Positions 44,416-56,763 of a DNA stretch of 64,000 nucleotides are shown one piece after another. A program made the position numbers and the translations under genes. Source of the stretch: Ilyonectria destructans (lineage: Eukaryota > Ascomycota > Sordariomycetes > Hypocreales > Nectriaceae); NCBI GenBank assembly GCA_020740775.1, contig JAHEWK010000005.1:434001-498000 (forward strand). The letters run 5' to 3'. Below the pieces are notes generated by a model, which was not told the origin of the DNA, ran no database searches, and was given only the letters and a program-made list of their open reading frames with translations. Each line of letters starts with the position of its first letter. Position 1 is the first letter of the stretch.

Positions 44416-45697
44416 CTAATTGTCTAAGCTATGTTTCCAAGCTTCCTTTGCAAACTCTGCAAGCACGGCCATGCTGGGTTCATCCGAGGGTGGCATGATT
44501 TGACATCCGTAGCATGCTGCAACACCTTTTTTCTTGTTTGCAAACCACGCAAGATTTGGCATTCCACCCCAGCTCAGCGTGCCGGCTGGCAGATTAGGTG
44601 TATCCCTCAGCGTAATCAGCCCTCCTAGTCCAAATGAAAAGGCACCCGATGATTTCTCCCCTCCGGTCAAGTTCTCGTGCATAAACTGTTTCACCAATTA
44701 GCACAAAGCGTGAATGGGGGCTGGGAACACGTACACCCATGGACATGAGACCGTCAGTTTGTTTACCGATAGCCTCAAACTGGGGCTCAAACATCTGATC
44801 TCTTGTTCCGGATTGGAGTAGCACCGGCTTTTCCTTGATCAAGTCGCCCACGACCTGGATGTAATCACCCACGCTGGTCAGAGCACCCATTCCTCCACTG
44901 TCGGTTTTGGCATCCTCGGGGTACATGTTGTCCATGGGAGATAGCTTGCCATCTATTGACCTCGCAGTCATATCCATGAGCTTCTGCTTGACATGAGGGT
45001 TCTCGATGACGTTGAAGGTGGTATTCTTCATTTCCAGGCGAGAAAAGATATTCTTTTGCATATACTCGCCCAAGCGTTGACCTGTCAGGCGCTCCACCAC
45101 CTGTCCAGCCCAATCCAGGCTTCCGCCGTAGGACCATGACTCGCCAGGTTCAAACAGCAGGGGCATCGAGTATGCTTTCACAACATCGCCACACATTGCC
45201 ATGGTAGACTCGCCTCGGGATTCGCGCCAGGCAAGAAGAAGTGGGTTCATAACATCGTAGCCAATGCCACTGGTATGGGTTAACAGGTGTCTGAGAGTGA
45301 TTTTACCGATTGCCGGAGTTAGTGTGAACTGGGTACCAGCCTCATTGTCGCCGGGGCCGATAATTTGCGGGGTTTTCAACTCTGGGAGAATTCCCTCAAC
45401 GGCATCATCAAGGCCAATCTGGCCACGCTCCACACACTGTAAAGCAGCGATGGTCGTCAGCAGCTTGGTGAAGGAGTAGGCCCAGTAAGTAGTGTCGAGA
45501 TCCGGCTGGTCAGCACTGTCCCATTTGCGCCTACCGCCTGCGCAAGTGAATACCAGGCGGCCTGTCAAATAATTAGCCAGGGCGGCCCTAGAAGAGTCAA
45601 TGAACGTACCTGTCGGATCGGCTACTGCAGTAACAACACCGAAGAGATCGCCATCGGGTGCAGTGCGAGCAAGAAGAGTATCCTGAAACGACGACAT
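44416..45697 (-). CDS. Class C beta-lactamase/LovD-like serine hydrolase or acyltransferase
   Basis: Two exons (45697-44735, 44685-44416) give 410 residues. The catalytic elements are Ser75-x-x-Lys78 (YSFTK), Tyr190 (SWSYGGSLDW), HLLTHTSGIGYD and a C-terminal LSWGGMPN. Size and the Ser/Lys/Tyr spacing are very close to LovD, the transesterase that acylates the lovastatin core, although esterases of the same fold share these residues. No signal peptide, so it is probably cytosolic. It could add or remove an acyl group on a cluster product. Upstream palindromes (45849-45862 and 45973-45987) suggest shared regulation with the neighbours. Confidence 0.86.
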
Positions 45698-46751
45698 GAT
45701 CAGCCCTGGTTTCGATAAATGTACTTTGAGGATTTTTAATCAACAGTATCAATAGCGATGTCAAGATAAGAAAGGCAGTTATAGTACCTCGGCAGTCAAG
45801 CGATCGACTTCAACAAGGATCACATACGATTGCTCTCCTGTGATTGGCCACGGACTTCCGTGACCAAAGGCCGAGAAGAAGGGTCTGAACTGTATTAGGG
45901 GCGGATCCCTGTAGATACCTCACACACACCAGAGCTTATCTCTTGGCATCGGCCGGATTCATCGACGAGATGTCCGCGATCTGCGGAGTTGGGAGGGGAT
46001 GACGTGGAGAAGGGTGTTTGCATTTAAGGTGACATTCTGTAGCATATCTACGGCGGAGTCCACCTCTCTGCGTTAGCGGCAGCACATTCCCTTGCTAATG
46101 CTGAATTTTATCAACTGAAAGCCAGGACCCCGTTTCCATTTTGTGTCAGATTATTTTGTAGGAGTAAACACAACAAAGTCTGCAAATAAAGACACGCAGC
46201 AGCACCGGTGTAGGGTAGTTGCAACGAGAGGGGATCCAAAGGAAAAACTTGATCCACAGGATACAGACGCTGGCACGGATAAACATGGGTCTTATCGCAG
46301 TTCCAGGGATGAGTCTAGCTGTGATTGGCGTTAACATGCCTAATCGGGGTCGTAGTAACCGGCGCGTGTGCTATCGGTAGTGCGGAGTTGCCATGGATTA
46401 ATAATGCCGTCCCTGTTACGCCTCCAACGCGTTCATGTGAATAGAAGTCTTGCGCTAAGCGTACAAGGGTCGGATGGTCGGATGTGACGGGGTCCTTGAC
46501 GGATGGCTGTTAATGGTCCAAGAGCTGGCTAGACCGTGGCGAGTTCCAGCTAGAGGCTAGCGAGTGACGCCAACGTTTGCGGGGAAATCCTGGGGTTGGT
46601 GTTTCGCTGATATTGTGTGTTTGTCCTGCCCTCGCTGCCTTCTCCTCTTTGACCGGATCTCCAGACCGACCTTGAGAGCATCCTTGATAGCTTCTAAAGC
46701 AATCTACGGACTTGATCGGAATCTACAACCTCGTAGACACCCCAGCCCGCC
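45698..46751. promoter_or_regulatory. Divergent promoter, LovD-like enzyme / Zn2Cys6 regulator
   Basis: About 1.05 kb separate these divergent genes. It carries the perfect inverted repeats CACGGA-CT-TCCGTG (45849-45862) and TCCGC-GATCT-GCGGA (45973-45987), plus CGGCGGAGTCC at 46051. These are typical forms for zinc-cluster dimer sites and could mediate pathway control and self-regulation. No gene is credible here. Confidence 0.55.
45849..45862. promoter_or_regulatory. Inverted repeat upstream of LovD-like gene
   Basis: CACGGA-CT-TCCGTG is perfect over 6-bp arms. It lies about 150 bp before the LovD-like start on the minus strand. Confidence 0.5.
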
Positions 46752-49410
46752 ATGTCTGAGAACACTTCCACTACTCGGGGAGAGGGAAGTAGAAGCCCGC
46801 CGGCCGCCATTCCCATGCCCAATCACTTCTCCTGTGTCAACTGCCGTCGCCGCAAGGTCAAATGCAATAAGACGAATCCATGTACAAACTGCACGAGGGC
46901 GCAATTGACGTGCATCTTTCCACCGCCGCGTCGAGCCGGAAAAGGTGACTCGGACCCAAACCCGGCGTTGGTTGCCAAGGTTCATCACCTGGAGAACATT
47001 ATCAGTTACTTGCAGTCTGCCGTGGCCGAGAAAGATGCTCAATTAGCACAACGAAAGCAGCAGAAGCCACACGATGGAACAGACCAGCAGCAAGTCCAGC
47101 AGCAAGACCAGCAGCAAGTCCAGCAGCAAGAACAACAGCAAGAAGAGCAACAGGAACAGCAGCAATCGCAGCAATCGCAGCAAAAGAACCAACAACAGCA
47201 AGAGCAAGGACACGAACAACAAGAAGAAGACAAAGAGCAGGAACAACAAAAAGAACCCGAGCGACATGAGCAACCCATCTCCCCGACTGCTCACATCGCC
47301 TTCCCGACAAGCCCAAAGCCATTGGATGTCATTTTTGCCCGGCCCCAGACACATCTCATGCCGTTCGGTCTCGACTCTCCAACAAACTCGGCATCTCCAC
47401 CGTGGAAAGCAGACTGGAAGTCTGGAAAAATGATCAAAGATGAAGGGAGGGGTGTTTACATAAGCGGCACATTTTGGGCAGCTGTAACCGCTCAGGTATG
47501 TACCAACACACGTGGAGCCTCCTGACTGACCTCTAACTATGATCTTTCAGGTCGACGATATGGGTCAGCTCGAGGAAGAAGACCCTGAAGATGGAGATAA
47601 CATGACCTCCGAAGTCTCCACCATCGACAGTCCATTCTCCGATTTTCCTTTCAATTCGTCTGGAGTAGGACAGAGGCATTCACATCCGAGCCCGGAAAAT
47701 CGACAAAAGCTATGGAAGGTCTTCAAAGAAAGGATCGACCCCCTCGTCAGGATACTGCACATGCCTACCGTCGAACCCAAGATCAGCGAATGGCTATCAA
47801 GAGACGATGTCGGGGGTATGCCGACAAATTTGAACGCACTCCTATTCGCCGTTTACTTCTCTGCCACCTCGAGCATGGAGAATGACGAGTGTCGCGAGGT
47901 TCTTGGCGGTGACCGCAACGCCATTGTCACGAAATACAGAGCCGCCGAAGAGAATGCGCTGACCGTCGCGGGATTGTTAAACACCGATGACTTGATGGTT
48001 CTACAGTCTTTTATCATTTATCTGACAACATTACGACACATCAGCCCGCGCTTATCATGGACCCTGTGCTCTCTCGCGACACGACTCTTGCAATCCTTGG
48101 GTGCCCATCGTGATGGCGCTTCTCTAAGCCTCTCTATCTTTAACTCTGAGATGCAAAAGCGGCTGTTTTGGCCCCTCGCCGTTTTGGAATGTGGATCTGC
48201 CGAGGATTCTGGCTGCGACCCTACAATGTAAGTGCACCATGTCACTATCGGATACTTTACAGCCTCTAACGTGTGATCAGATTCGAAGTGAGCAGCTTCA
48301 ACGTGCCCTTGCCCCGAAACCTCGACGACAAGAACTTGAGCGTAACAATGGTCGCCGAACCCGAGGAGTGTACGTCCTGGACCGAATCAACACTCTCGAT
48401 CGTATGGGCAGACATTTGCCAGCTGTGGCGGCTTGTTTATGACTCTCGTCGCCACCCCGAGGGAATCTCCAAGGGTTTAGACGTCATGACTGAAGCTGAG
48501 AAATTGGAATTCATTAAAAAGTCCACTGACAAGTTTGACGAAAAATACATCAAGATCTGCTCACCCTTGATTCCAATCCAATGGGTAAGCTCACGCGGCT
48601 GGCTATTCCTCAATATTTCAGGGCTAATTATTGTAACAGGTGACGGCAACTTTGGCTCGCTTGTTAATCCTTGAGTTCAAGCTTACTTCCTGTAAGCCTC
48701 TCGAGAGACACGCGGAGCTCAACCAGGCCGAATGCGATGACTTCTTCTCCGACGCAGTTGAGTGTCTGGAACTATCCAACAAGCTCCAATCGGATCATCG
48801 CGGCGTAAGGTGGGTTTGGCTGTTCAAGACCTTTACCGTATGGCACCCGTTGGCATTCGTCTTGACTGAGCTCGCCTCCCGGCCACTTCGGAAAGAGTAT
48901 GAGAAGGCCTGGAGGGTAGTAGAACAGTCCATGGTGTCCCGTTGGAACAGTCCCTATGACAGATTGGGTCACCAATGGCGCTCCATGTTGAATCTGTTGG
49001 AAATCGCACAGGCTGCCAAATCAAGTGCGATGCGACGTCGACGCGAGTCCGTCCGCGGCCGACCGGATGCTTCAGCAGCGCCTAATCAATCAAGTCGTCA
49101 GCGTCAGCCTTTGAATAGGCCAAGGTTGGCCTGGAAACCCAGCTTCCATGGCCTTGCACAATTATCAAGCTCACTTGAAGCGGTCGAGTCACCGCAGGGC
49201 AACGTCATGCAGTTCGATGATGCTGTCGGTCACTCCAATCTCTTCTCTTTCAACCACCCCTTGGGAAGCCCGGCGGAAGAATTCGGCGACCTGGATGGCC
49301 TTGGTGAATTTGACTTTAGTCACGATTGCATCGTCATGGAACCTTCTGATGCTGCGTTTTTCCAATCTACCTTTCAGGTGCAAGATACCTTTGAAATGGA
49401 TTTAAGTTGA
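46752..49410 (+). CDS. Zn2Cys6 fungal transcription factor with polyglutamine tract
   Basis: Four exons (46752-47495, 47551-48227, 48281-48584, 48640-49410) give 831 residues. The zinc cluster near residue 28 has Cys-x2-Cys-x6-Cys-x5-Cys-x2-Cys-x6-Cys spacing (CVNCRRRKVKC...CTNCTRAQLTC), followed by a short coiled coil (HHLENIISYLQSAVAEKD). A Gln/Glu-rich stretch of about 60 residues, coded by mixed CAG/CAA at 47085-47255, follows. The fungal transcription factor homology region spans roughly residues 270-650 (TNLNALLFAVYFSATSSM, LATRLLQSLGAHRDG, LFWPLAVLE). The C-terminus is acidic and Phe-rich, as activation domains are. It sits in the middle of the aromatic-catabolism genes and is the best candidate for their activator. 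Confidence 0.9.
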
Positions 49411-50076
49411 GGGGAAATTAGCAGGTATTCTGTGTGGATGTGTATCATAGCCTAATAAGTTGGAGAAAGATGGATACCAACGACGCGAAACCAGGTCGGT
49501 TTTTAGCAAGTAAAATCACCGTTCAGCAGCGACTCTGAATGCAATTTGATGTGCGGAAGTTATACAAATGCTTGTTGGTACGCACAATGTGAACATAAAA
49601 ATCAACGCTCTTGCTTTATTGGGAGTCCGGGATACTGCTACTCGATGCGAGAGGCAAACCGCTGAGTATTATACTGCTGTGATGCCGGATTAGTTATCCG
49701 AGAACGAACATCTAGGGTACGTGGAAGGTATGCCGATGAACGTATTTCGGTTGTTCGTTTTGCGTACATGATCGTACCACCCTGGGTACACATCGACCGT
49801 GCCATTCCACCCTCTCTACGGCGTTTGGCAAATGACCGAGTACCCTTACTACTTGCTTACGAGCTTAGTGATCCAGACGATTGCGGGCTCCGTCGGACTT
49901 CGTCCCCGAGGTCCGCGTGGCGTTTACCGGACTGGGTCGGTATGAACTACATATAAAACAAAGCTTAGTGCATACCCCTGCGGGTGTGGGAAGCACGGCC
50001 ATCGCAGATTAAGCTGTGTCTATTTCTACATCCAAAACATTGCCCGCCTTGATTCACTCAGTGACCTTGCTACAAT
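49411..50076. promoter_or_regulatory. Amidohydrolase upstream region with TCCG cluster
   Basis: About 670 bp between two plus-strand genes. At 49888-49917 CTCCG, TCGGACTTCG and GGTCCGCG fall within 30 bp, some 160-190 bp before the amidohydrolase start. No gene is seen. Confidence 0.45.
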
Positions 50077-51822
50077 ATGTCGACATTAGAAACACCTCCC
50101 ATCCTCCTTAGAGGAGGTACTGTCCTGTTCCATGATGACCAAGATCATGTGCAACGATTGAAGAACACCGACATTTTAGTGCAGGGCAACTTTATTGCCA
50201 AGATTGGCGAAAACCTGAGTGCCCCTCCCAACGCCGAGGTGATGGACTGTGCAGGCAAAATCATCAGTCCAGGCTTCATTGATACGCATCACCATCTGTG
50301 GCAAACGCAACTGAAGGGCTCTCATGCAGATCAATGCGTTTTTGACTACATTCCAACAGGTAAGAATTCCACGCAGATAATATCTTCGCAATGGGATTCT
50401 GACAGCTTCTTCCTCATCTAGGATACTGGCAAAGCCATGTCTACACGCCACAAGATATGTACTGGGGCCAACTAGGCGGCGCTATGGAGGCAATTGATGT
50501 TGGCACGACGTTTGTGCTTGACCATGCCCATGGCAACAAGACTGACGAGCATGGTAAGAACTAAGCCGCGTCTATTATGTAGATTCTCATCTATCCCGAC
50601 CATTCCAGTGCAGGAAGCTAACACGCGGCCCCCAGCAAACCAGGCACTTGCAGCAACTATCGCGTCGGGCATTCGTTCCATATTCGCGTACTCGCATGCC
50701 CCCTATTTTACGCGTTGGGACTCTCAGGCCTGCGAGCTTTCGAGAGACATACTACCCAAGTCAAGCATAGGGCATATATTCCAGCTCGCGGCACAGCAAC
50801 CACACGGAGATGGCAGAGTCAACATTGGATTCGGATTTGACTACTGGTTCCTGCCCAAGGAGGCGGTTGTGACTTTGTTCTCTTCTCTTCGGAGGGCGGG
50901 AGTGAAGCTTTTCACGGCGCATTATGCTAACAATGCGACATTCGGTAAGTTGTATCATTGCAGAAACATATTTCACGAGAGGTGTCCGTTGTACTGCAAC
51001 TGTCACTTCTCATCATCCTGCTAGTGCACAGAGCTGATATTAGACCAAGGTGCTACCTCTCTTATACACACTCTAGGAGCCTATGATCTGCTCAAGTCAC
51101 CGAGCGACATCATCCTGTCGCACGCAACGAACCTGACTGCAGAGGAAAAGGCCAAGCTAGTAACTTCTCAGGTACCTGTGTCTAGCACGCCAGATACAGA
51201 GGCACAAATGGGTTTTGGGTGGCCGTTGGCCTTCGAACCTGGCATCAATAGCACCATTGGAGTCGACTGCCATACGAACAACACCTCATCCATTATTTCT
51301 CTTGCACGCTCAGCGTTGCAAATGGCACGCCAGAAACAAGCCGTAGCTGAGCTAGGCGAGGGCGGCAGCGGGTGTATGCATCTTCAGCCACGAGGTAGCA
51401 CCGAGGATGCGTTCAACGCGGCCACCATTGCTGGAGCCCGAGCTGTGCTCATGGGGGATAACATTGGGTCGATCAAAGAAGGAAAGCTTGCGGACTTGGT
51501 CATCTTTGACGCTGCCGGCAGTCCAGGAATGAGCTGCGTCGCAGAATCAGACGCATTAACGGCGGTAGTTCGACACAGTGACGTACGAGATATTGAGTCT
51601 GTTATGATTAACGGTGTCTGGAGAAAGAGGGGAGGGAAACTCTGCAAGGTTACCGTAGAGGCGACCGGAGAGCAGTTGGATTGGTCCGGTATTAGGGATA
51701 AGTTGGTACAAAGCCAACGGGACATACAGGAGAGACAAAAGGGGCTGAACATTGAGAAGGCGAAGGAGGCACTTGTTGCAATGTTCCGCATCGATAAAAG
51801 CAAGCTCATCTCGAAGGAGTAA
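50077..51822 (+). CDS. Metal-dependent amidohydrolase (ATZ/TRZ, cytosine-deaminase-like)
   Basis: Four exons (50077-50359, 50422-50553, 50636-50944, 51050-51822) give 498 residues. The barrel signature is ISPGFIDTHHHLWQ (His-x-His metal pair), followed by LDHAHGNKT, the metal His in IILSHATN and Asp in IGVDCHTNN, then GARAVLMGDNIGSIKEGKLADLVIFD, which closes the composite beta domain. This is the subtype of chlorohydrolases and aminopyrimidine or aromatic deaminases using one metal. It removes an amino, chloro or amide group from a ring-type substrate; the exact one is unknown. The setting suggests an aromatic or heterocyclic amine. Confidence 0.87.
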
Positions 51823-52570
51823 ATTCTTTGGAATGCACACTAGTGGGTGTTATGGTTGGGATATGAGAGTTGGAACTGGAGGGGATTACGAGATTTCGCC
51901 GACTTTGGATCGGAGAGTTTGGGGACTGATGGTGGTATTTGTTACATTCGTGATAGTTGAATCGATATTTTACGATGCCCTGACGATATTCAATGTCTTA
52001 TTTTGCATGGTTGAACACTAGTACCCTTGAATGCGTGTGACTGTGCGCTTAAATACTTTCGATCTATAAACCCCCAGCCCCAACCCAAACGGCTTTACTA
52101 GGCTGTGGTGATGTAGGTTGCGATTCATTTTTGCCCGGAATCTCGTAGAGCAGCGCTGCGCAGCGACACCATCGAGCCGATGAGACGCTAGTACCGCTAC
52201 AATAGCGGAAAATTCGCGGAAAGCTGGTAGAGGGGACTCAAGTTCACCTCGGTCTTTGACCCATCAGAGCCTCTCCGGACACCGGAGTGCCTAGTGGTTG
52301 CCGGTTATGCCGAGAAGCTCCAAAGTCGTAGCGCATTTAAATCTCGGTCTTCACGGGTGCCGAAACACCGGGCCCGGTGGACTTTTCAGATGGCATTATT
52401 TCGCCTATTAGAAATATACCGAGTACTAGATGGAGCTCTCTCTAGTCATTCTAAGTTATATCACAGCTCCGCTACGTCGAGTTCACTTGATGCTGAAGAT
52501 ATTGCTACTAGAATTCAAGTGCTATTTCTTTGAACATACACACCATCGGTCATTCAGAGTAACACCAAAA
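51823..52570. promoter_or_regulatory. Intradiol dioxygenase upstream region with two palindromes
   Basis: About 750 bp. It contains the perfect inverted repeat CTCCGG-ACA-CCGGAG at 52273-52287 and the palindrome CACCGGGCCCGGTG at 52366-52379, 190-300 bp before the next start. Both are strong candidates for a zinc-cluster regulator. No gene is seen. Confidence 0.6.
52273..52287. promoter_or_regulatory. Inverted repeat upstream of intradiol dioxygenase
   Basis: CTCCGG-ACA-CCGGAG is perfect over 6-bp arms, followed 78 bp later by the palindrome CACCGGGCCCGGTG (52366-52379). Confidence 0.55.
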
Positions 52571-53665
52571 ATGGCAACCCAGGTTGGCCCGATCCTTATG
52601 GATCTTACGATTGCAAATATTACACCCAACACCAACCGCATCAATGCACAATGTAAAGACCCGCGTCTTGCGTATTTGATGGAAAGGCTAGTCACGCATA
52701 TGCACGACTTTGCGCGTGAGACTAGATTGTCCACTGAAGAATGGACGGCGGCGTTGGGATTCCTGGTTGGCTGTGGGAAGATCAGCAGCGATGTTAGACA
52801 TGTGAGTAACATTCTACTCTTGCACCAGTAATTTGGTGATGTAACTGACCTTTGATCTTCAGGAGTTTATCCTACTTTCTGACGTCCTTGGACTTTCCCT
52901 TCTCGTTGACAGCATTAATCACCCAAAGCCTCCATCTTCTACTGAAAGCTCACTACTCGGACCTTTCCACGCCGAGGCCCCTGAGCTAGAACTAGGCGGT
53001 TCAATGTCATCTGATCCCGATGGTGAGCCGCTGCTATGTCTCTGCACGGTGAAGGATACGTCCGGCATGCCGCTCCAAGGAGTCAAGATAGATATTTGGG
53101 GAACAGACAGCCATGGGCTGTATGACGTGCAGCGTGAAGCCGAAGGAAGTGATGCACCACATGAGAGATGCATCCTAGAGAGTGATAACAATGGCTTGTT
53201 CTGGTTCAAGAGCATCAAGCCGGTGAGTTATCGAATCCCGGATGATGGGCCAGTGGGCAAGATGCTGGAACAGCTAGGACGGCACGCTTGGAGGCCAGCG
53301 CATCTACATTTTATGTTCAAGAAGGCGGGAATGGATGAACTAACAACGTAAGTCGTGTCAACCAATTATGTGAGGAATGCTGACAAGAACCCAGAGCACT
53401 CTATCTCCGAGGAGACCCCTACGAGACTTCTGACGCCGTTTTCGGTGTCAAGAAGAGTCTCGTAGTTGACCTTAACAGAGTCGACAAGGCAACAGCTGAG
53501 AAATATAGCGTTGAGGAAGGGATTTGGTTGTTGACGTATGACTTCGTGTTGGTGACCGAGGAAGAAACAATGAGGCTCAGAGACACGAACGCGGTGGAGG
53601 CGCTGGAGAAGCTTAATATGCGACTGAAGCTAATTGATCACCTCCCTGTTCCAGATTTAGATTAA
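52571..53665 (+). CDS. Intradiol ring-cleavage dioxygenase (catechol/hydroxyquinol 1,2-type)
   Basis: Three exons (52571-52801, 52863-53347, 53395-53665) give 328 residues, the usual size. An N-terminal helical dimerisation part (TEEWTAALGFLVGCGKIS) leads to SLLGPFHAEAPE and the catalytic core. The Fe(III) ligands are visible as Tyr in HGLYDVQ, Tyr in VSYRIPDDGP, and two His in WRPAHLHF. Catechol and hydroxyquinol dioxygenases with these ligands split the bond between the two hydroxyls to give muconates. Having this beside an extradiol enzyme is unusual in one locus. Hydroxyquinol seems more likely than catechol from the general fungal family, but this is not decided by the sequence. Confidence 0.9.
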
Positions 53666-54325
53666 TATTAATCAGAGTACATAGAATTGATAAACTTTTG
53701 CAACACAGTCTCTGTCGTGTAAGTGCTGGATTCCTCGATTACCGTACCTGCGAATCTTGCGCTAGCGACTACACGTCTAGCAGCAGGCATGTGCCTTCGC
53801 CACTAAATAAGACGCCAAGTAGATTCACTCCTTGGTTCGGAGTTTGTCATCTGTGTCGGGCGAAATTGGAGTCAAGCCAGCGGGAAACATGCCTGGTTCA
53901 AGTTGGTGGCACATCTATGGACCCTATTGAGCGCCCTCGGAGCCGAAGCCGAGCTCCACGGAAAAGTTCACTGAAGGCCGAACATCACCAAAGGAGCGCC
54001 TAAGAATGTGGCTGGCTTGCTAAAGCGAGCATCAATTAACGGCTTAATAAATGGTTACGTGATTAGGTAATGAACAATTGGACAATCTACATTCGAGCTC
54101 AGAGAACTGTGAGCGCAAGTTGCATATTTGATGTACTAGTACTTCATCGGCATTTTGGGCTGGATCCCCACGCACCGAGTGCCATCCAAGGCGGCGCATC
54201 ACCGGTAGAGTAACTGATATTATATGACCTTTTTCCAGGTGAGATAATTGTTCTGGGTGACTGAATCTATACACACTACATGTCCAAGTTAGAGCTATAC
54301 TAACAGCTCCAAGGAAAAGGCACAG
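53666..54325. other. Intergenic between intradiol dioxygenase and P450 (4)
   Basis: About 660 bp holding the P450 (4) promoter. CTCGGAGCCGAAGCCGAGCTCC at 53937-53958 contains an imperfect inverted pair of GAGC/CCGA words. A roughly 100-codon open stretch near 53700-54000 has no family features and no good start. Confidence 0.4.
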
Positions 54326-55944
54326 ATGAACCTAACATATATATTTTGGGTCGCGCTCGGTGTAGTGCTGGCCCTGAGGCTCAAGGTCATCTGGAGAACC
54401 TGCATTTCCAACCTGCGCAGCATTCCCGGACCATTCTTGGCCCGATTCACCAGGTTGTGGTATTTGAATCGAGTTTACCAAGGAAACTTTCATCTCGAAA
54501 ATATCGAACTTCACAAAAAGTACGGCGCCGTCGTTCGTCTCGCGCCAAACCTCTACTCGATCTCAGAACCGGAAAAAACTGTCTATGGCATCAAGAGCGC
54601 CTTCACCAAGTCTGAGTGGTATGACTGTTGGAAGCATCCCGATCCGAAAATATTCACCCTGTTCGCGGATCGCGACGTCAAAAGGCACGCAGAGACGCGG
54701 AGGAAGTTTCAGAGCATGTATAGCCTCTCGACACTGAAAAGCTACGAACCCTATGTCGATGAGTGTGCCAACATTCTCAAGGAGCGACTGAATGAGGCTG
54801 CTAGCGGTGTACAAACTGGCTCGTGGGGTGGTGCGCTGGACATTGGACACTGGATGCAGTGTTATGCCTTTGATGTCATCGGCAACATCACATACTCGGA
54901 GCGATTTGGTGTTCTTGATACCGGGAAGGACACTCATGGCATCTTCCGAGCACTGGACCAGACATTGCTCTATGGCACCATGGTCGGAGTCTACTCTTGG
55001 CTACATCCGGTCATTTACCACCTAGCCCAGTGCATCCCAGGCTCTGGTGCTTCAGCACGAGCGTTTCTGATGAACTTGGTACGCTCTCGAATGGAAGAGC
55101 GCCGTACGCATCGAGCAGAGAAGCGTGCAGCCTCTGTATCGCGTGAGCGTGATGATGCCAAACCACAGGACTTTCTCGACAAAATCAGCGACGCCCACGA
55201 GCGAGATCCCACAAATGTGACGCCATATCATGTTTTCATGATGGGCTTTGGAAATGTGGTGGCTGGTAGTGACACCACCGGAATTAGCCTCTCCTCTATT
55301 CTTTTCCACTTGACAAAGTGGCCGCGGACAATGAAAGCGCTCAGAGCGGAGATCCAAGCCTATCAAACCGCGACGGGAAAGAGAACGCTCGCATTCGAGG
55401 ATTGCCAGCAGTTGGTCTACTTGCAGGCTGTCATTAAAGAAAGCTTGCGGATGCACCCAGCTACTGGCCTCCCCATGTGGCGGACCGTTCCACAGGGTGG
55501 AGCTGAGATTCAAGGAGTCTTCTTCCCCGAGGGTGCGGTTGTTGGACTTAATTGTTGGACGGCGCATTACAATGAGGAGGTGTTTGGCAATGCCAGGGAG
55601 TTCAGACCCGAGAGATGGCTGGACAAGACGCCTCATGGGCCTGAACGGATGAAGCTCATGGAAAGTTATTTTGTTGCCGTAAGTCAGCTAGCCCGCATGA
55701 CCTGTCACTATTACTGATGATACGATGGTAGTTTGGATTGGGGTCTCGGACGTGCCTTGGTAGGCATATTTCGATGTTGGAGATGACCAAGTTGATTCCA
55801 CAGCTGGTTATGGCTTTCGACTTTGAGCTGGAGCATGACATGTCAGAGTTGAAAGCGCGGAATCTATGGTTTGTGAAACCCCAAAACTTGAGGATGAAAA
55901 TTCGAGCAAGACGGGCGGAGAAGGACGAATCTTTCAAGGCATGA
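54326..55944 (+). CDS. Cytochrome P450 (4), pisatin-demethylase-like
   Basis: Two exons (54326-55678, 55732-55944) give 521 residues. An N-terminal anchor (IFWVALGVVLALRLKVIW) is followed by IPGPFLARFTRLWYL, the C-helix region YAFDVIGNITYSERFG, the I-helix VAGSDTTGIS, ExxR in KESLRMHP, PERW in the meander, and the heme loop FGLGSRTCLGRHIS, which the single intron precedes exactly. This layout is that of pisatin-demethylase/benzoate-4-monooxygenase-type fungal P450s that hydroxylate or demethylate aromatic rings. It faces a related P450 across 820 bp. Confidence 0.9.
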
Positions 55945-56763
55945 GCTAGTACATCGCAACACGGCCCATGCAGAGTCATAAACCGGAGGTTTCTTTCCAA
56001 AAATGGAGTTGAGGAAAAGAAGAGGATCAGAGAAGCAACTGGTTTAGATGCAATTATGGGGAAGAGGAATGGCAAATCGCTCTGGTCTGTCCGCAATAAC
56101 ATAGCTCACTACATGTATCTAACTTCGGTTCATCTCGTCATAACCACTGGCATTTGATCTTAGGAAATATGAAGACTTCCGGGCACAAGTTAGAAACATA
56201 AACCCTCTCGATCCATGTAAATATCGTCGTCTTGTCGCAAGGTACCACCCTCGTCCCGCCCACGATGTTTAGACAGCCGTCACCACCATTGTGCCCAGTA
56301 TTATCTCGATGTCTTACTTTCGTAGTGCTCGGAAGAAGACGGCAGATCTCCCTGGATTCACCTGGGTGAACACGGCCTTTGCCGGAGCTCTTTTCCATCA
56401 TCTCAAGCCGAAACGAAGTCCGTGGATGATGAGGAAGCCCCGCTCGGTCGGTTTTGTGGATTCTCCGAAGTAATTTTGGCAGAGAAAGGGCCGGTGTTCC
56501 TCAAACAAATCCGTAATTGATATGTCATCGCAGAAGTTAGCGAAAGCTAGACTAAGTTCAATGGGCAAGTGGGGGAGAATAGGCTGGTAATCTGCTTCTT
56601 TACTGCCAGCAGTTTGGTCTTCACGACTACATTCCACCGGCCTGTGCTTGACCCAGCATTGGCGATTGCGCGCTCCGCCAACTACCAGCTGAGAGCGGAG
56701 CAATTTTTCAAACTGACATATTACTTGATAATTTCGGTATTGAATTCAATAACATTATAGACA
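55945..56763. other. Convergent intergenic region with inverted repeat
   Basis: About 820 bp between the 3' ends of two P450 genes. GCTCCGC and GCGGAGC form an inverted repeat at 56672-56701 with a 16-base spacer; being between 3' ends it may be a hairpin or a stray site. Short frames on either strand lack family features. Confidence 0.4.

Noticed and set aside
47002..47354. Antisense Leu/Cys/Ala-rich frames across the polyglutamine tract
   Set aside because: They are mirror products of CAG/CAA repeats within a well-supported gene.
53698..54003. Roughly 100-codon Cys-containing frame after the intradiol dioxygenase
   Set aside because: No ATG at its start and no recognised domain; Cys spacing does not fit a zinc finger.
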